A stretch of DNA of 44,141 bases. Origin: Bacteroidota bacterium (GTDB lineage: Bacteria; Bacteroidota; Ignavibacteria; Kryptoniales; JAKASW01). Below are positions 7,050-16,514 of this stretch, piece by piece (within the stretch, counting starts at the first letter, position 1; the number at the start of each line of letters is the position of its first letter). A program made the translations under genes and the position numbers. Under the pieces are notes generated by a model that ran no database searches, was not told the origin of the DNA, and saw nothing but the letters and a program-made list of their open reading frames with translations. The DNA is taken from assembly GCA_021818875.1 (NCBI GenBank), contig JAKASW010000003.1, forward strand, positions 1-44,141, read 5' to 3'.

Positions 7050-8282
7050 CTAGGCAACCATCTTTTTCGGATTCACAGCACGACTGATTTGGTTCGTACC
7101 ATAATATAGCTGAAAGAAGACAGATAATTCGCCGAATCGGACCTCGTCCATAAGCTTGATCGATTCAGCTTTCGGCAGAATTTTCCTGCCCTCAGAGTAT
7201 TTTCTTAATAGTCCGTAATTGCAGTTGATAAAACAGTGCGAGCCCGGTTGAAAATGCGACCTGATCTCGCTGAAAATCTGTCCGATGCCTTCCTCCCTGA
7301 CATTACCGAAATTCATCGGAGTAAACACGCATGGGCTCACATCGCCGAACGCATCCACGTAAATCATCTTGCGACCGGCGTTGCAGCCAAAACACTCTCT
7401 TCCCTCGAAATGACCAAGATAGTTGACGGTCATTTTTCCATCGGAGTTGTATCTATTCTGGAGGTGTACCAATTTCTGCCGGTCCTCTTCCGTAATGACT
7501 ATTCTACGATTCCAGAACGGCTCTATGGTCGGCTTAAGCTCGCTCAGCCAGGCTTCATGGACTCCAAGAGCTGCGATGAACTCAAGGAGTCTGTCCGTAT
7601 CGTCGCTCCTTATCATCTCCGGTGTCAGCACCGCAGAGATTCCGACATCCATCCCGGCCGTGTTCCTGAACATTTCCACTGCCCCGATCGCTTCATCGAA
7701 AGCATTCTTGTAGCCCCTCTGTTTGTTATGAACCTCAGGGTTCCAATGATCCAGGCTGACAGAGACCGAGAATAAACCTGCGTCTTTCAAGGCCGCGGCT
7801 AATTGTGGTGTCAGGCCACAACCGGTCGTGAATAGTTTCACGGCGCAGCCATTCGAAATTGTAGATATTATTTCCACGATGTCTTTATTGAGAAGAGGCT
7901 CGCCTCCGGTGACTCCGAGCCAGACCACACCCATATCCTTTAGTTCTCCCGCAACCCGAAGAATTGTTTCCTTGTTCATTAACCTGCCGGTCCTATCCTT
8001 ATTATAGCAGTATTCGCAATTTTGGGGACAGGCGTTAGTGATGGCAATCTGCGCATGAGAAGGACCCGACACTCTTTTGATCAAATGTTCTTCAACAAAC
8101 TTTGAGTATGCACGACTATTCAGCGGCGGAAGGTGAGAGTGGAGAATCAGATTTTGCCCGACTTTCCGCACACGAAACCTGTTCATATAGGAACACATGA
8201 ATTTCGTGATCGAAGGTTCGACAAAGGCCATCCGCGGATTCCGTAACAGCACCTTTAGCATCGTGGAGATATTTCTCATCAT
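7050..8282 (-). CDS. Radical SAM enzyme with SPASM-like C-terminal domain
   Basis: A 410-aa enzyme. The radical SAM cluster motif CPQNCEYC (about C85, C89, C92) is the canonical CxxxCxxC, followed by the GGEPL motif (GVTGGEPLL). The C-terminal third has further cysteines in ECFGCNAGRK, GDVSPCVF and GSHCFINCN, with MNFGNVREE between them, which fits a SPASM/twitch auxiliary-cluster domain. Such enzymes modify peptides, proteins or small molecules. The N-terminal ~75 residues before the barrel are basic and partly amphipathic. The start is ATG 8282: its A is the last base of the TonB-receptor stop (TGATG), with GGAG five bases upstream; a TTG three bases earlier is less likely. The substrate is unknown. 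No RiPP precursor gene or recognition (RRE) domain is obvious nearby. Confidence 0.88.
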   Translation of the reverse strand: MMRNISTMLKVLLRNPRMAFVEPSITKFMCSYMNRFRVRKVGQNLILHSHLPPLNSRAYSKFVEEHLIKRVSGPSHAQIAITNACPQNCEYCYNKDRTGRLMNKETILRVAGELKDMGVVWLGVTGGEPLLNKDIVEIISTISNGCAVKLFTTGCGLTPQLAAALKDAGLFSVSVSLDHWNPEVHNKQRGYKNAFDEAIGAVEMFRNTAGMDVGISAVLTPEMIRSDDTDRLLEFIAALGVHEAWLSELKPTIEPFWNRRIVITEEDRQKLVHLQNRYNSDGKMTVNYLGHFEGRECFGCNAGRKMIYVDAFGDVSPCVFTPMNFGNVREEGIGQIFSEIRSHFQPGSHCFINCNYGLLRKYSEGRKILPKAESIKLMDEVRFGELSVFFQLYYGTNQISRAVNPKKMVA

Positions 8283-10771
8283 CAAAACTCCGCCTCGATT
8301 CCGGCGACTGGAAGCAGGGCAAACTGGTACACTGTCTCTCTCGTACCATCAGAGTTGTATTGATAGAAGGCAACGTTCTTCCGGTTGTAGATGTTTTGCA
8401 CCGACAACAGGATCACAAGGCTCCAGGCGCGGAAATTGTACCTGCTTGAGAACTCTATGTCAAGCCGGTGATAATCAGGATATCTCGCAGAATTGATGTT
8501 CGACGTCGTTTGCCACGAGCCTGCCGTCCAGGTGGATCCGCCGACCCGGTGTTGCACGTTCGTGGAGTAAACTTCCGGAGTGTAAGGCATGCCGGTTGCG
8601 TATCGCCATCTCAAACTGATCCCCATGTCATTCGAGAAAGGTAGTATATGGCTCGGATACTTTATGTAGAAGGGCATATCGTCAAGGCTGGAACGCAAAT
8701 TGGCGAACCGTTTTCCCGCGATCACGGTGAGCACGTAAGGCGTATCGTACCAGGATGGAAAAGTCCTTCCTTCCCACCCGATTCGCGGGTCGTAGTATTT
8801 AGAGAACATCCTGGAGAGACATATCGTCCCATAAAGATCTTTTACAAGTTTTTGCTGTACGAGAAAGTCAATCCCGTATACATCCTCTCTACCGGCGTTG
8901 ACAATTTGTGCTGACCTCGCGGTTTGATCGCTGAAGAGAATAAAGTTCTCTGAGATTGGAAGGCCGGAGTACTGTTTGTAGTAGCCTTCAATATTGATCT
9001 TCAATCCTTCAACGACAATATCCTCAACTCCAAGGACATAATGGTCCGCTACGCTGCTCGATAGATGCCTGTTGATCCCGGATTGGTATCTGTCCCCGAA
9101 ATCGGGGAGAGGAGGAGTCTGATAGTATTTCCCGAAAGCCATATTTGCTGTCAGGACATTAGGGACGATCGAATAGGAAGCAGATAATCGCGGGCTCAGG
9201 TTTCCTTTTCTGCTGTAAGAAAAGTAGTCATACCTGAGTCCGAGATTGAATACGAGCCGCCCGTCAAAGAGACTTACCTTATCGTTGACGTACGCATAGC
9301 CTTTGTAATAATCGGGAAAACCAAAGTCATAGTTGATGTTCGAAGCAGGTACAACTACTGTAGTATCGTATTCACCAAAATTATACCGAGTGGTGTCGGT
9401 ATCAGCTGATTCGAACGCCTTGAAGTTTATGAATTTCACAGCACCGCCAAGATCACACTGATTTATTCTGTCCACATTCCACATGAATTCAGACTTCAAA
9501 TCGGTTTCTCCCTCATTGTCATCCGCACCGTATATTTTTCTGGTGTTAAGGACGTTCGTGGAGCTTACCTTCCCGTCTCCGCCATAGATCCTCTGTGTGA
9601 ATTCTGAATTGACCAGGACGTTACTGTAATAATTGTTCTTCGAAAGCGTAACAACAGAAACGAGGTCGTCGGACCACCTGCTGTTCAGTGTTGCACCTGC
9701 CGCATACTGGTGCTGCCTGACGCTGACGTTGTAGACATCCACCAAATCGGACTTACCCGCAAGGGCGAGGTTGGTAACCTGTGGCTCGCCCGCAATGTTG
9801 ATTCTGTCGTTGCCGTATATTCCTGAGAGAGAAAACTTGTGATTCTCGGAGAGATCGTATACGGCTTTCCCCTGGAGATCATAGTATTTCGGAACTGCGG
9901 TGAGCCCGACCGCACCTGCAATCATGTCGATGTAACTGTTCCTTGCCGAGATAATCCACGATCCCTTCCCACCGTTCAGCCTGCCTTCCAGCACAGAGCC
10001 ATAGCCTGCCATCGACAGGTTTGCATTCCCGGACAGAAGTTTATCTCGCGTTCCATCTCTTGTCCTAATGTTTATGACCGACGATGACTTGTCGCCATAC
10101 TTGGAAATGAAACCGCCTGTCGAGAACTGCACATCCTGGATCAGATCGACATTCACTATGTTTATCGGGCCACCGGAATTATACTGGTTCGGATAGTGGT
10201 TTGTCGACTGGACTTCCATGTGATCGAGAGTTGTCAGGTTCTCATCCGGTGCCCCACCCCTCACCAGAAGTTCGTTCGTTTGATCAGTTGAGAAAGAGAC
10301 ACCCGGCATTCCTTGAAGTACTCGCTGATAGTCCATGTCGGATCCCGGAGATCTCCTGATCTCCTCCGATCCGAGGGCCACGGTACTTACAAAGTTCTCG
10401 ATCGAAGCTCTCTCGAAATAGTCCGGACTCACGGTCACCTGGTCAAGCTGCAGTGGCATCTCAGTCATCTTCACATTCACCGGGGTCTCGCTACCGGTTC
10501 TTACGATGATGTCTGTCTTCACAACGGGCTGATAACCGACCATGCTGATCCTGAGAGAGTAGCTCCCGACGGGTACAACTACTTTGAACCGCCCGTTGAA
10601 ATCGGTCATCGTCCCGGTATTCTTTAGCTCAACAACAACTGCGGTTGCCCCCACAAGCGGCTCCCCCATTTTCGAATCTGCGACTGATCCAGTGATCGTA
10701 CCGGTCTGTGAATATGCTTCCGAAAATAGAAGAGACAGCACTGCCAATGATCGTGCAATATTGCTCAGCAT
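8282..10771 (-). CDS. TonB-dependent outer-membrane receptor (first gene of the radical SAM/GMC operon)
   Basis: An 829-aa receptor with a signal peptide (residues 1-21, cleavage after AYS). A carboxypeptidase-regulatory-like beta-sandwich follows at ~25-105 (GTITGSVADSKMGEPLVGA), then a plug domain ~115-235 (RVLQGMPGVSFSTDQTNELLVRGG is the core region) and a 22-strand-type beta-barrel to the C-terminal Phe. It imports a ligand too large or scarce for porins using TonB energy. No TonB box is evident by eye, and substrate cannot be inferred. It leads a six-gene operon with a radical SAM enzyme, an unusual place for such a receptor: either it supplies the substrate or cofactor for those enzymes or it recovers their product. 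No strong Shine-Dalgarno precedes the start, as is common in Bacteroidota-like genomes. Confidence 0.9.
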   Translation of the reverse strand: MLSNIARSLAVLSLLFSEAYSQTGTITGSVADSKMGEPLVGATAVVVELKNTGTMTDFNGRFKVVVPVGSYSLRISMVGYQPVVKTDIIVRTGSETPVNVKMTEMPLQLDQVTVSPDYFERASIENFVSTVALGSEEIRRSPGSDMDYQRVLQGMPGVSFSTDQTNELLVRGGAPDENLTTLDHMEVQSTNHYPNQYNSGGPINIVNVDLIQDVQFSTGGFISKYGDKSSSVINIRTRDGTRDKLLSGNANLSMAGYGSVLEGRLNGGKGSWIISARNSYIDMIAGAVGLTAVPKYYDLQGKAVYDLSENHKFSLSGIYGNDRINIAGEPQVTNLALAGKSDLVDVYNVSVRQHQYAAGATLNSRWSDDLVSVVTLSKNNYYSNVLVNSEFTQRIYGGDGKVSSTNVLNTRKIYGADDNEGETDLKSEFMWNVDRINQCDLGGAVKFINFKAFESADTDTTRYNFGEYDTTVVVPASNINYDFGFPDYYKGYAYVNDKVSLFDGRLVFNLGLRYDYFSYSRKGNLSPRLSASYSIVPNVLTANMAFGKYYQTPPLPDFGDRYQSGINRHLSSSVADHYVLGVEDIVVEGLKINIEGYYKQYSGLPISENFILFSDQTARSAQIVNAGREDVYGIDFLVQQKLVKDLYGTICLSRMFSKYYDPRIGWEGRTFPSWYDTPYVLTVIAGKRFANLRSSLDDMPFYIKYPSHILPFSNDMGISLRWRYATGMPYTPEVYSTNVQHRVGGSTWTAGSWQTTSNINSARYPDYHRLDIEFSSRYNFRAWSLVILLSVQNIYNRKNVAFYQYNSDGTRETVYQFALLPVAGIEAEF

Positions 10772-11076
10772 TTCTACAACTTTCTTCTATTGATTTAGGT
10801 GCGGAGAGGAATCTCTGGTCAAAAGACGCCTGTTTCGTCTGCTTTTCGATGGACGAATCAGAAGAATAATACGGAACAGTTTACAAAAGGTTCCCCAGAG
10901 GCTGTCTCCCTGCTGAGAAGGTTTTGGTTCCTATGAAGAACCAGCCTTTGTACCATTGGAGTAAAGACGGTTGTGGAGAATTGCCCTGAGCAGCAAAATC
11001 GCAAGACTCTAGTAATCCGAACTATAATTGAGATACACGAAATGATGGAATGCCTGATCAGGAGGTGCGTCCTGTG
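10772..11076 (-). other. Gene-free leader upstream of the TonB-receptor operon
   Basis: This 305-bp gap on the minus strand must carry the operon promoter and 5' leader. No convincing small ORF was found. Read on the minus strand, AGGCTG (10947-10942) can pair with CAGCCT (10904-10899), and inside it TGGTTC (10944-10939) can pair with GAACCA (10931-10926); the two stems share bases, so they are alternatives. A structured leader is possible. It matches no riboswitch consensus I checked by eye (cobalamin, TPP, cyclic di-GMP). A clear -35/-10 or TTG/TAnnTTTG promoter was not identified. Confidence 0.4.
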
Positions 11077-14000
11077 CTACCGCAGAAGCATCATCTTCTT
11101 AACTGCCCTGTAATTGCCAGCCTGAAAGAGGCAAAGATAAACCCCCGATGCCGACTCCGTTCCATTGTTGTCTCTCCCGTTCCATTGGACGGTGTAGCTG
11201 CCGGGAGCCTGACCCGCATCCACCAGCGTTGCCACTTTTCGACCAAGTATATCGTAAATGTTCACCTTAACCCATTCGCTCCGTGGGAGATCGTACTCTA
11301 TCGTGGTAGATGGGTTAAACGGATTCGGATAATTCTGACTAAGATAAAACCCTTTCGGCACCTTTGAACTTATATCAACTATTCCGGTCACCTCGGTAAC
11401 TACTGCTCTTATCATAAGAGACACAGGGATTGAATAATCAGAGCTGTCAAACTGGTACCATGTGGAATCGCCAGCAATATAAGCCCACGCCCTATTGTTC
11501 CAAACAGTATCTATACCGACACGCGGCTCATCTTTGCCGTCGTATTTGATCCCAACGAAGAAATCGTTGCTTGAAGTTGTTGAAAGGCTGATGTCTTGAG
11601 ATGAAACATCAACTGTGTTCCACCCAAGTGCAGACTTAAGAAGCGGCCCGGTAAAGATGGGACTGGCGGCGGGCACATCAGGCGCCGACGGACTACTGGT
11701 ATACACGACGGGGCAGAAATGAGAAGTGTCTTCTTGCGTCACATTATCTCCGAGTATGTAATATAGAAGACTACTTATCGTTACTGATCTTGTGGGTGCA
11801 GTTAACCTATTCGCAAAGACGTCGCCTGCCGCATTTGTGTACAAATACGCCGCGTACATACCGCCATCATACGATAACAGGTCTCCGCTTGAATTTAAAT
11901 ATTTGCCGCTGCTGAATACGCCGCTCCCGTGTGTCGCTACTACGACTTTACCGTCTGTGTCTCTGCTTATTACCATCTCGCAAACAACATTCCCGATCGT
12001 GCCTGCCCCTTCCTGAGCCCAAACTGTCGAAGTCCCGTTCAACTGCGTTGTGGAGTACAAGCCGGTGGTGGTTGCAACATAATAGAAGGTTGTCCCTCCA
12101 TAGTTTAGTATCGATGCCCAGAGGCAGGCCGGACCATCACCCGATCCATCAGGGTATTGTTCCAGGTTGCCGGCTACGTCTTTCCAGCTGTTGCCTCCGT
12201 CGGTGGTATAATACAGGCTTATCACACCGTAGTTCGAATATACCAGCATCGCGTTGTTTGCATTATCCGGATCGACAGCGATGCAACTCACGTAGGCACT
12301 GTCGGGAAGTCCCTTATTGGACCATACATCGACCGGCATAGGATTACCTGTGTTGGCACTGTCTACACGATACACTTTGCCTGACGCTGTCCCGAAGTAC
12401 AGTATGTTTGCCGGCGTCGTGGATATGCCGAGCGCGGTTATCGGGTCATTGGCAACTGCCGTATTGCTCATCAATGTCCAAGTGACAGAAAGTGAAGAAT
12501 CGTTCCAATCCGGTATCGAACTCAGGGCGTTGTCGCGCCAGATGCTGTCCCCTGCAGCAAAATACATGATGTTGTTGTTATTAGGATCAAGTACATAAGG
12601 AGCAAAGAATAGAAAGTCGGTACCCCCTGCGGGGGTAATCTTTGTAATAGTTAAATTGGTGCCCTCGTTATTCAAAGTGACTCTCCATAGTGATCCGTTC
12701 TGATATTCCACATAATAGAATTTCTTGCCGTTGGCTATATCTGCGTAGCCCCCGTCATCCGAAGGCTGATTTAATATATTCCAGTATGTTGGAGCATCGG
12801 CAGAATTGAAGAAAAGGTCGCCCCAATCTTGTAGGCCTCCGATTACGACATTGTCCCCATTTGCGGATTGATCCATTGCCACACTATAAAATTGCGAAGT
12901 GACATAACCGTTGTTCAAACTTGTCCATGTGACCGGCGTTGAGGTGATGTCATCTGTTTTGTATATCCCTCCGTCATTGCCGACAATGACATGGTCGGAA
13001 TTTGAAGGGAGAAAAACCAGGGTCTGTTGGTCAGGATGCTGGTCGGGATAAAAGCTGTAATTACTGTTCGTGGGAGAAAAGCCTCCGATCCAATCCGAAG
13101 TACCGATGGGGGTTGCAAAACCGTCAGTAGATCTATAAAGATTCGTCCCTCCTATAATCACAAAATTTGGATTATCAGGTTTCACTTTGATTAACATGTC
13201 GTAACCCTGTTGAGCGTCGTAATCACCGCTTTGCCCTCCAAGTGCAGGAATATTAGAAGATCTGTCCTCCCAGGCTCCCCCACTGCCCGCACCATCTCCG
13301 GAAACATAAGTATATTTCCATAGACTGAATCCGTCAGTGCTAAGTCCCTGATATAAATATGCTCCTGGAGTCGGTAGTATCTTGCCTGCTCCGGGCGTCT
13401 CGGCTAAAAAGTAAACTTCGTCTTCGTCCGAAGGCGCTGCCGCAAGCACAATTCTATGGTAAACCTTTGGCCAGCCTGACGGAGTTATATTGACAAAACT
13501 TCCTGCATCTCCTGTCGTCGACCTCCATATACCCGGATCTTTGCCTGCATTACTGCTCAACACTGCATATACAACTCCCGTTGGAGTCACTTCTACATCA
13601 GTCCAAATAACCTGTGATAAGGGTACACCCATATAGCTCGACGCGCTTGGGGCTGTTGTATCTCCCAAAACTAAATTCCAGGTTGAGCCTCCGTCTGTAG
13701 ACTTCATGATTCCCCCGAAAACTGCTGCATAAACTACATCCTCAGAAAAGTTCGAGGGGTCGACTGCAATATCGTAAACAAATTGAAATGCATTGCTAAA
13801 GACCTGAGGAGTGTTGACTTCCGTGGAAATCAACGGCTGCCAACTTTGTCCATCATCGGTCGATTTGAAGATGCCATTCCCTGTTATGCCGGCGCTGTTA
13901 CCGAATATTTCGCCCGTTCCATAGTAGAAAACGTTCGTATGTCCGGGCCGTACATCCTGAGCAACGCAAGAAACGCTTTGTAATTGCTCTGCCCCTGTGG

Positions 14001-14424
14001 TCTTTTGCCAGGTTAGTCCTCCATCCGAAGACCGCCACATGCCACCAGACACGCCGCCGGCAAGAACCACGCTCTCGTTGGACACATCCACGGCTATGGC
14101 TCTTGTTCTCCCGCCTATATTTGTCGGGCCCAGAGGTGTCCATGACGTGCTTTGAACCTCTTCATAACCGTTTTTGATAGGAGACTTCCCCGCTACGGGA
14201 AGCGTTTTTGCATATTGTAATTCAAGATTTCCAATGTTATTAGGAATCTGTCCCGTCTTTGGGTCCCGAAGCCTCATGAACTCGTATCTCCATCGGGACG
14301 AGGCATCTTCACTGTTTCTTCTGATGATCTCGTTTCCGCCTGCCAGCTGTTGCGGCGTTGCCATTTTACTTGCCGCTAAGATCACTGCCGCCGAAAGGGA
14401 CAGTGTCTTAAATAGGTCCTTCAT
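11077..14424 (-). CDS. Secreted Asp-box propeller protein with T9SS type A sorting domain
   Basis: A 1115-aa exported protein with a signal peptide (~1-24). Residues ~85-900 hold repeated Asp-box/BNR motifs, for example WRSSDGGLTWQ, KSTDDGQSWQ, KSTDGGSTWN and YYTTDGGNSWK, which build sortilin/VPS10-like beta-propellers. The last ~100 residues are a type IX sorting domain (NYPNPFNPSTTIEYDLP, YDILGRKVATLVD, GVYLCLFQAGNYRAVKKMMLL). The protein should cross the outer membrane by T9SS and be surface-attached or released. Similar proteins are common and functionally undefined; the sialidase-type catalytic residues are not apparent. It follows the cytochrome gene by 21 bases, so it may belong to the same transcript as the barrel, membrane protein and cytochrome. 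Confidence 0.9.
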   Translation of the reverse strand: MKDLFKTLSLSAAVILAASKMATPQQLAGGNEIIRRNSEDASSRWRYEFMRLRDPKTGQIPNNIGNLELQYAKTLPVAGKSPIKNGYEEVQSTSWTPLGPTNIGGRTRAIAVDVSNESVVLAGGVSGGMWRSSDGGLTWQKTTGAEQLQSVSCVAQDVRPGHTNVFYYGTGEIFGNSAGITGNGIFKSTDDGQSWQPLISTEVNTPQVFSNAFQFVYDIAVDPSNFSEDVVYAAVFGGIMKSTDGGSTWNLVLGDTTAPSASSYMGVPLSQVIWTDVEVTPTGVVYAVLSSNAGKDPGIWRSTTGDAGSFVNITPSGWPKVYHRIVLAAAPSDEDEVYFLAETPGAGKILPTPGAYLYQGLSTDGFSLWKYTYVSGDGAGSGGAWEDRSSNIPALGGQSGDYDAQQGYDMLIKVKPDNPNFVIIGGTNLYRSTDGFATPIGTSDWIGGFSPTNSNYSFYPDQHPDQQTLVFLPSNSDHVIVGNDGGIYKTDDITSTPVTWTSLNNGYVTSQFYSVAMDQSANGDNVVIGGLQDWGDLFFNSADAPTYWNILNQPSDDGGYADIANGKKFYYVEYQNGSLWRVTLNNEGTNLTITKITPAGGTDFLFFAPYVLDPNNNNIMYFAAGDSIWRDNALSSIPDWNDSSLSVTWTLMSNTAVANDPITALGISTTPANILYFGTASGKVYRVDSANTGNPMPVDVWSNKGLPDSAYVSCIAVDPDNANNAMLVYSNYGVISLYYTTDGGNSWKDVAGNLEQYPDGSGDGPACLWASILNYGGTTFYYVATTTGLYSTTQLNGTSTVWAQEGAGTIGNVVCEMVISRDTDGKVVVATHGSGVFSSGKYLNSSGDLLSYDGGMYAAYLYTNAAGDVFANRLTAPTRSVTISSLLYYILGDNVTQEDTSHFCPVVYTSSPSAPDVPAASPIFTGPLLKSALGWNTVDVSSQDISLSTTSSNDFFVGIKYDGKDEPRVGIDTVWNNRAWAYIAGDSTWYQFDSSDYSIPVSLMIRAVVTEVTGIVDISSKVPKGFYLSQNYPNPFNPSTTIEYDLPRSEWVKVNIYDILGRKVATLVDAGQAPGSYTVQWNGRDNNGTESASGVYLCLFQAGNYRAVKKMMLLR

Positions 14425-14445
14425 AACGGCTCATCCAAAATCCTG

Positions 14446-15039
14446 TCAATGATGAACTGTCTGTGCGGGTGGAATTGGATCATGCACCATGTTATGAACA
14501 GGGCGTATGCTTCTTAGATAGGCATAGATGTCGCGTAAGTCGTTATTAGACATTCGACCGATTTCCTGCCATGGCATCGGTGGCAAAAGCGGGCGACCGC
14601 TTCCCCAGTATTGGCCTTTCCGCATGGCGTCAACGAATGTTTTCTCTGTCCAATCACCTATCCCAGTAGCACTATCGGGAGTCAAATTTGCGGCAAAACT
14701 AACTCCCCAAGGACCGGCGAAAATTGTTCCATCACCGGTACCCAGGAATCCCCACCCATTTGGCCCCAGTGTACCTTTCGGTATCTCAGGAACCTTCTCG
14801 TCTGCCGGGGCCCCGGATAACATCCTCTTGAAATCTGGCACCGGACCTTTTGGAGTCATTATTCTGGGTGTGTGGCAATCATTACACCCTCCGATAGTGT
14901 TCACCAGGTATGCTCCCCTCTGTATCTCGGCTCTGGTAAAGTGGTTCGCTGACCGACTACCTTTTTCCTTCGGCAAAACAAACGCCACGAGAAACGCAAC
15001 GCTCACAAACATACCTAGCATGATCGATAAGAGTTTCAT
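14446..15039 (-). CDS. Membrane-anchored monohaem cytochrome c
   Basis: A 197-aa protein with one N-terminal hydrophobic segment (signal anchor, residues ~5-24) and a single haem-binding CNDCH. A candidate distal Met ligand is in LLPPMPWQEIG near the C-terminus, followed by NNDLRDIYAYLRSIRPV, the usual terminal helix of class I cytochromes. The long insert between the haem motif and the Met loop (GPWGVSFAANLTPD) resembles cytochromes of alcohol and aldehyde dehydrogenase type electron chains. The start at ATG 15039 has SD AAGGA eight bases upstream; the upstream in-frame ATG at 15048 overlaps that SD. It should carry electrons in the periplasm. The neighbours are a small membrane protein with conserved His and an outer-membrane barrel. 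Confidence 0.88.
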   Translation of the reverse strand: MKLLSIMLGMFVSVAFLVAFVLPKEKGSRSANHFTRAEIQRGAYLVNTIGGCNDCHTPRIMTPKGPVPDFKRMLSGAPADEKVPEIPKGTLGPNGWGFLGTGDGTIFAGPWGVSFAANLTPDSATGIGDWTEKTFVDAMRKGQYWGSGRPLLPPMPWQEIGRMSNNDLRDIYAYLRSIRPVHNMVHDPIPPAQTVHH

Positions 15040-15100
15040 TTGGGTCATCCTTCTTTTCTTTATGTGTGGTGGATCAAGGAGATTGTTACGATGCCACTCA

Positions 15101-15688
15101 TCAAATGCCCGTAGCGAGATGGGCCATCACAAAGATGATGGCTATCTGCATCACGCCTTGTATAGCGGTGATTCTGACATAATTCTTCATGAGTCTTTGT
15201 ATCTTCCGCCCGTCGGGATTTTCTTTTCTCAGCTCGAAATAAACGCGCAGGTTGGTGGGGAGTAGAAACCCGATGCCCTGTATTGCAAGAACCAGTAGGA
15301 TGAAGTATACGGAGATCATCCACCAGTAGTGCGGAAAACCTGCGTTGAGGTAGCCCAGCATCGATGCAAGAGCGAACCCTGCAGTCGGAGTAATTATGGC
15401 AAGAGTCGGCATATAAAATACCATCTTGGGCATCAACCTCGTGATGAGGTTCTTCCGCGATTGCAGATCAAGTTTTCGCATGATGGGACCCAGAACGAAT
15501 CCCATGAAGAGATCAGTACCGGTCCAAAGTAGACCGGCAAGTACGTGTATGAAATTGATCATCCGGAAGTCACGTAACTCTACGACTGAAATCGTCACGG
15601 CAATTGCGAGAAGAGCCCATATGACGTTACGCATTCTGATTTGTGGCTGCTCGGCCACCGTGCCGGAGACAGCTGCTTCGATACTCAT
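15101..15688 (-). CDS. Four-to-five-helix membrane protein, DUF2269/CopD-like
   Basis: A 195-aa integral membrane protein. Helices lie near residues 20-38, 42-66, 90-112, 120-142 and 170-192. The helix-2 sequence FIHVLAGLLWTGTDLFMGF has the HxxxGxxWxG pattern found in CopD-like and DUF2269-type proteins, where the His may bind haem or copper. A second motif of interest is PHYWWMISVYFI. A good SD (GAGGA, 6-base spacing) precedes the ATG. It lies between the barrel and cytochrome genes and may hand electrons to the cytochrome, but no function is established for this exact family. Confidence 0.65.
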   Translation of the reverse strand: MSIEAAVSGTVAEQPQIRMRNVIWALLAIAVTISVVELRDFRMINFIHVLAGLLWTGTDLFMGFVLGPIMRKLDLQSRKNLITRLMPKMVFYMPTLAIITPTAGFALASMLGYLNAGFPHYWWMISVYFILLVLAIQGIGFLLPTNLRVYFELRKENPDGRKIQRLMKNYVRITAIQGVMQIAIIFVMAHLATGI

Positions 15689-15779
15689 TGCGACTCCTCA
15701 ATTAGGTTTTCAGTTTTTTGTTGGAGATGTCTGGCCTGGAGCAAAAGAATCGATGTCGGAATAATTCAGAGTACAGAAA

Positions 15780-16514
15780 TCAAAAATCAAATCTGACTCC
15801 CGCATCCAGGTTGAAGTAGCCTGGAGCATTCTGGATCGTAAAGACAACGGGTCCACTTCCTCCGCCTGGAGCTGAGGCGTTTGTCGTAAGCTGGTACGAT
15901 CCGGAAAACGGTATCAGGTGTTTGAACTGAATAAATGGTTGAATCCCCGGCAGGACATCAAAGTAGGCACCGTAAAAAATCGATAGACCCACCTGGAAGT
16001 CCGTAGCACCAGTGATGACCGTTCCGGCAGGAAGGTTGGGCGGCCCTCCATCGGTGTTCGTGTTGTCGAACAGGTTTAGAGCCAATCCGATTCCGCCGTA
16101 AGGCGAGAGGAAGAAGCCGGGAATTATGAACCTATGGATAGGCATCAAATCAAGGGAAAAGATTTCGGCGCCTCCGCCAGTGAAACCTGCCGCCGCAAAC
16201 GATCCTGCTCCTTGGTTATTGTCGTAGGCATTCTGAAAGAAATTTATTGCCGACCAACTCACGTTGCCTTCCAGGTCCAGCCGATATATCGGGGTGGGAA
16301 ATTTGAGCTCGTAACCGAGCCCGACTGCCACATTGAATGCTGTTCCACCTCCGTCAGCAGTTCCCATCTGTCCGACCAGCCCTCCGGCATCTTGAGTTGC
16401 TGCTCCGTTCAATCCGTAAACCTTGAAACCGACCTGAGGTGACAGGTAAATTTGTGCCATGGCGCTGCTGAAACTCAACCCGAACATTGTAAGAAATACA
16501 GCAATAGTACGCAT
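15780..16514 (-). CDS. Outer-membrane beta-barrel protein (OmpA/OprF-like barrel)
   Basis: A 244-aa protein with a clear signal peptide (cleavage after AMA, residue ~20). Alternating hydrophobic strands such as IYLSPQVGFKVYGL, FNVAVGLGYELKF, YRLDLEGNVSWSAI and FLSPYGGIGLALNLF follow, and it ends in VRFDF with a terminal aromatic. This is the usual pattern of an eight-strand porin-family barrel. There is no OmpA peptidoglycan-binding domain. The ATG has a strong SD (GGAGG, 4-base spacing). A 20-bp dyad nearly identical to one in front of the response-regulator gene lies 117-136 bases upstream of the start, so it may be a direct target of that regulator. Confidence 0.82.
   Translation of the reverse strand: MRTIAVFLTMFGLSFSSAMAQIYLSPQVGFKVYGLNGAATQDAGGLVGQMGTADGGGTAFNVAVGLGYELKFPTPIYRLDLEGNVSWSAINFFQNAYDNNQGAGSFAAAGFTGGGAEIFSLDLMPIHRFIIPGFFLSPYGGIGLALNLFDNTNTDGGPPNLPAGTVITGATDFQVGLSIFYGAYFDVLPGIQPFIQFKHLIPFSGSYQLTTNASAPGGGSGPVVFTIQNAPGYFNLDAGVRFDF

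Noticed and set aside
4198-10771. Reading the operon as a mycofactocin cluster
   Set aside because: There is a SPASM radical SAM enzyme and a GMC-type enzyme, but no MftA-like precursor, MftB recognition protein, MftE/MftF or associated dehydrogenases, and the GMC enzyme carries an extra four-Cys motif.
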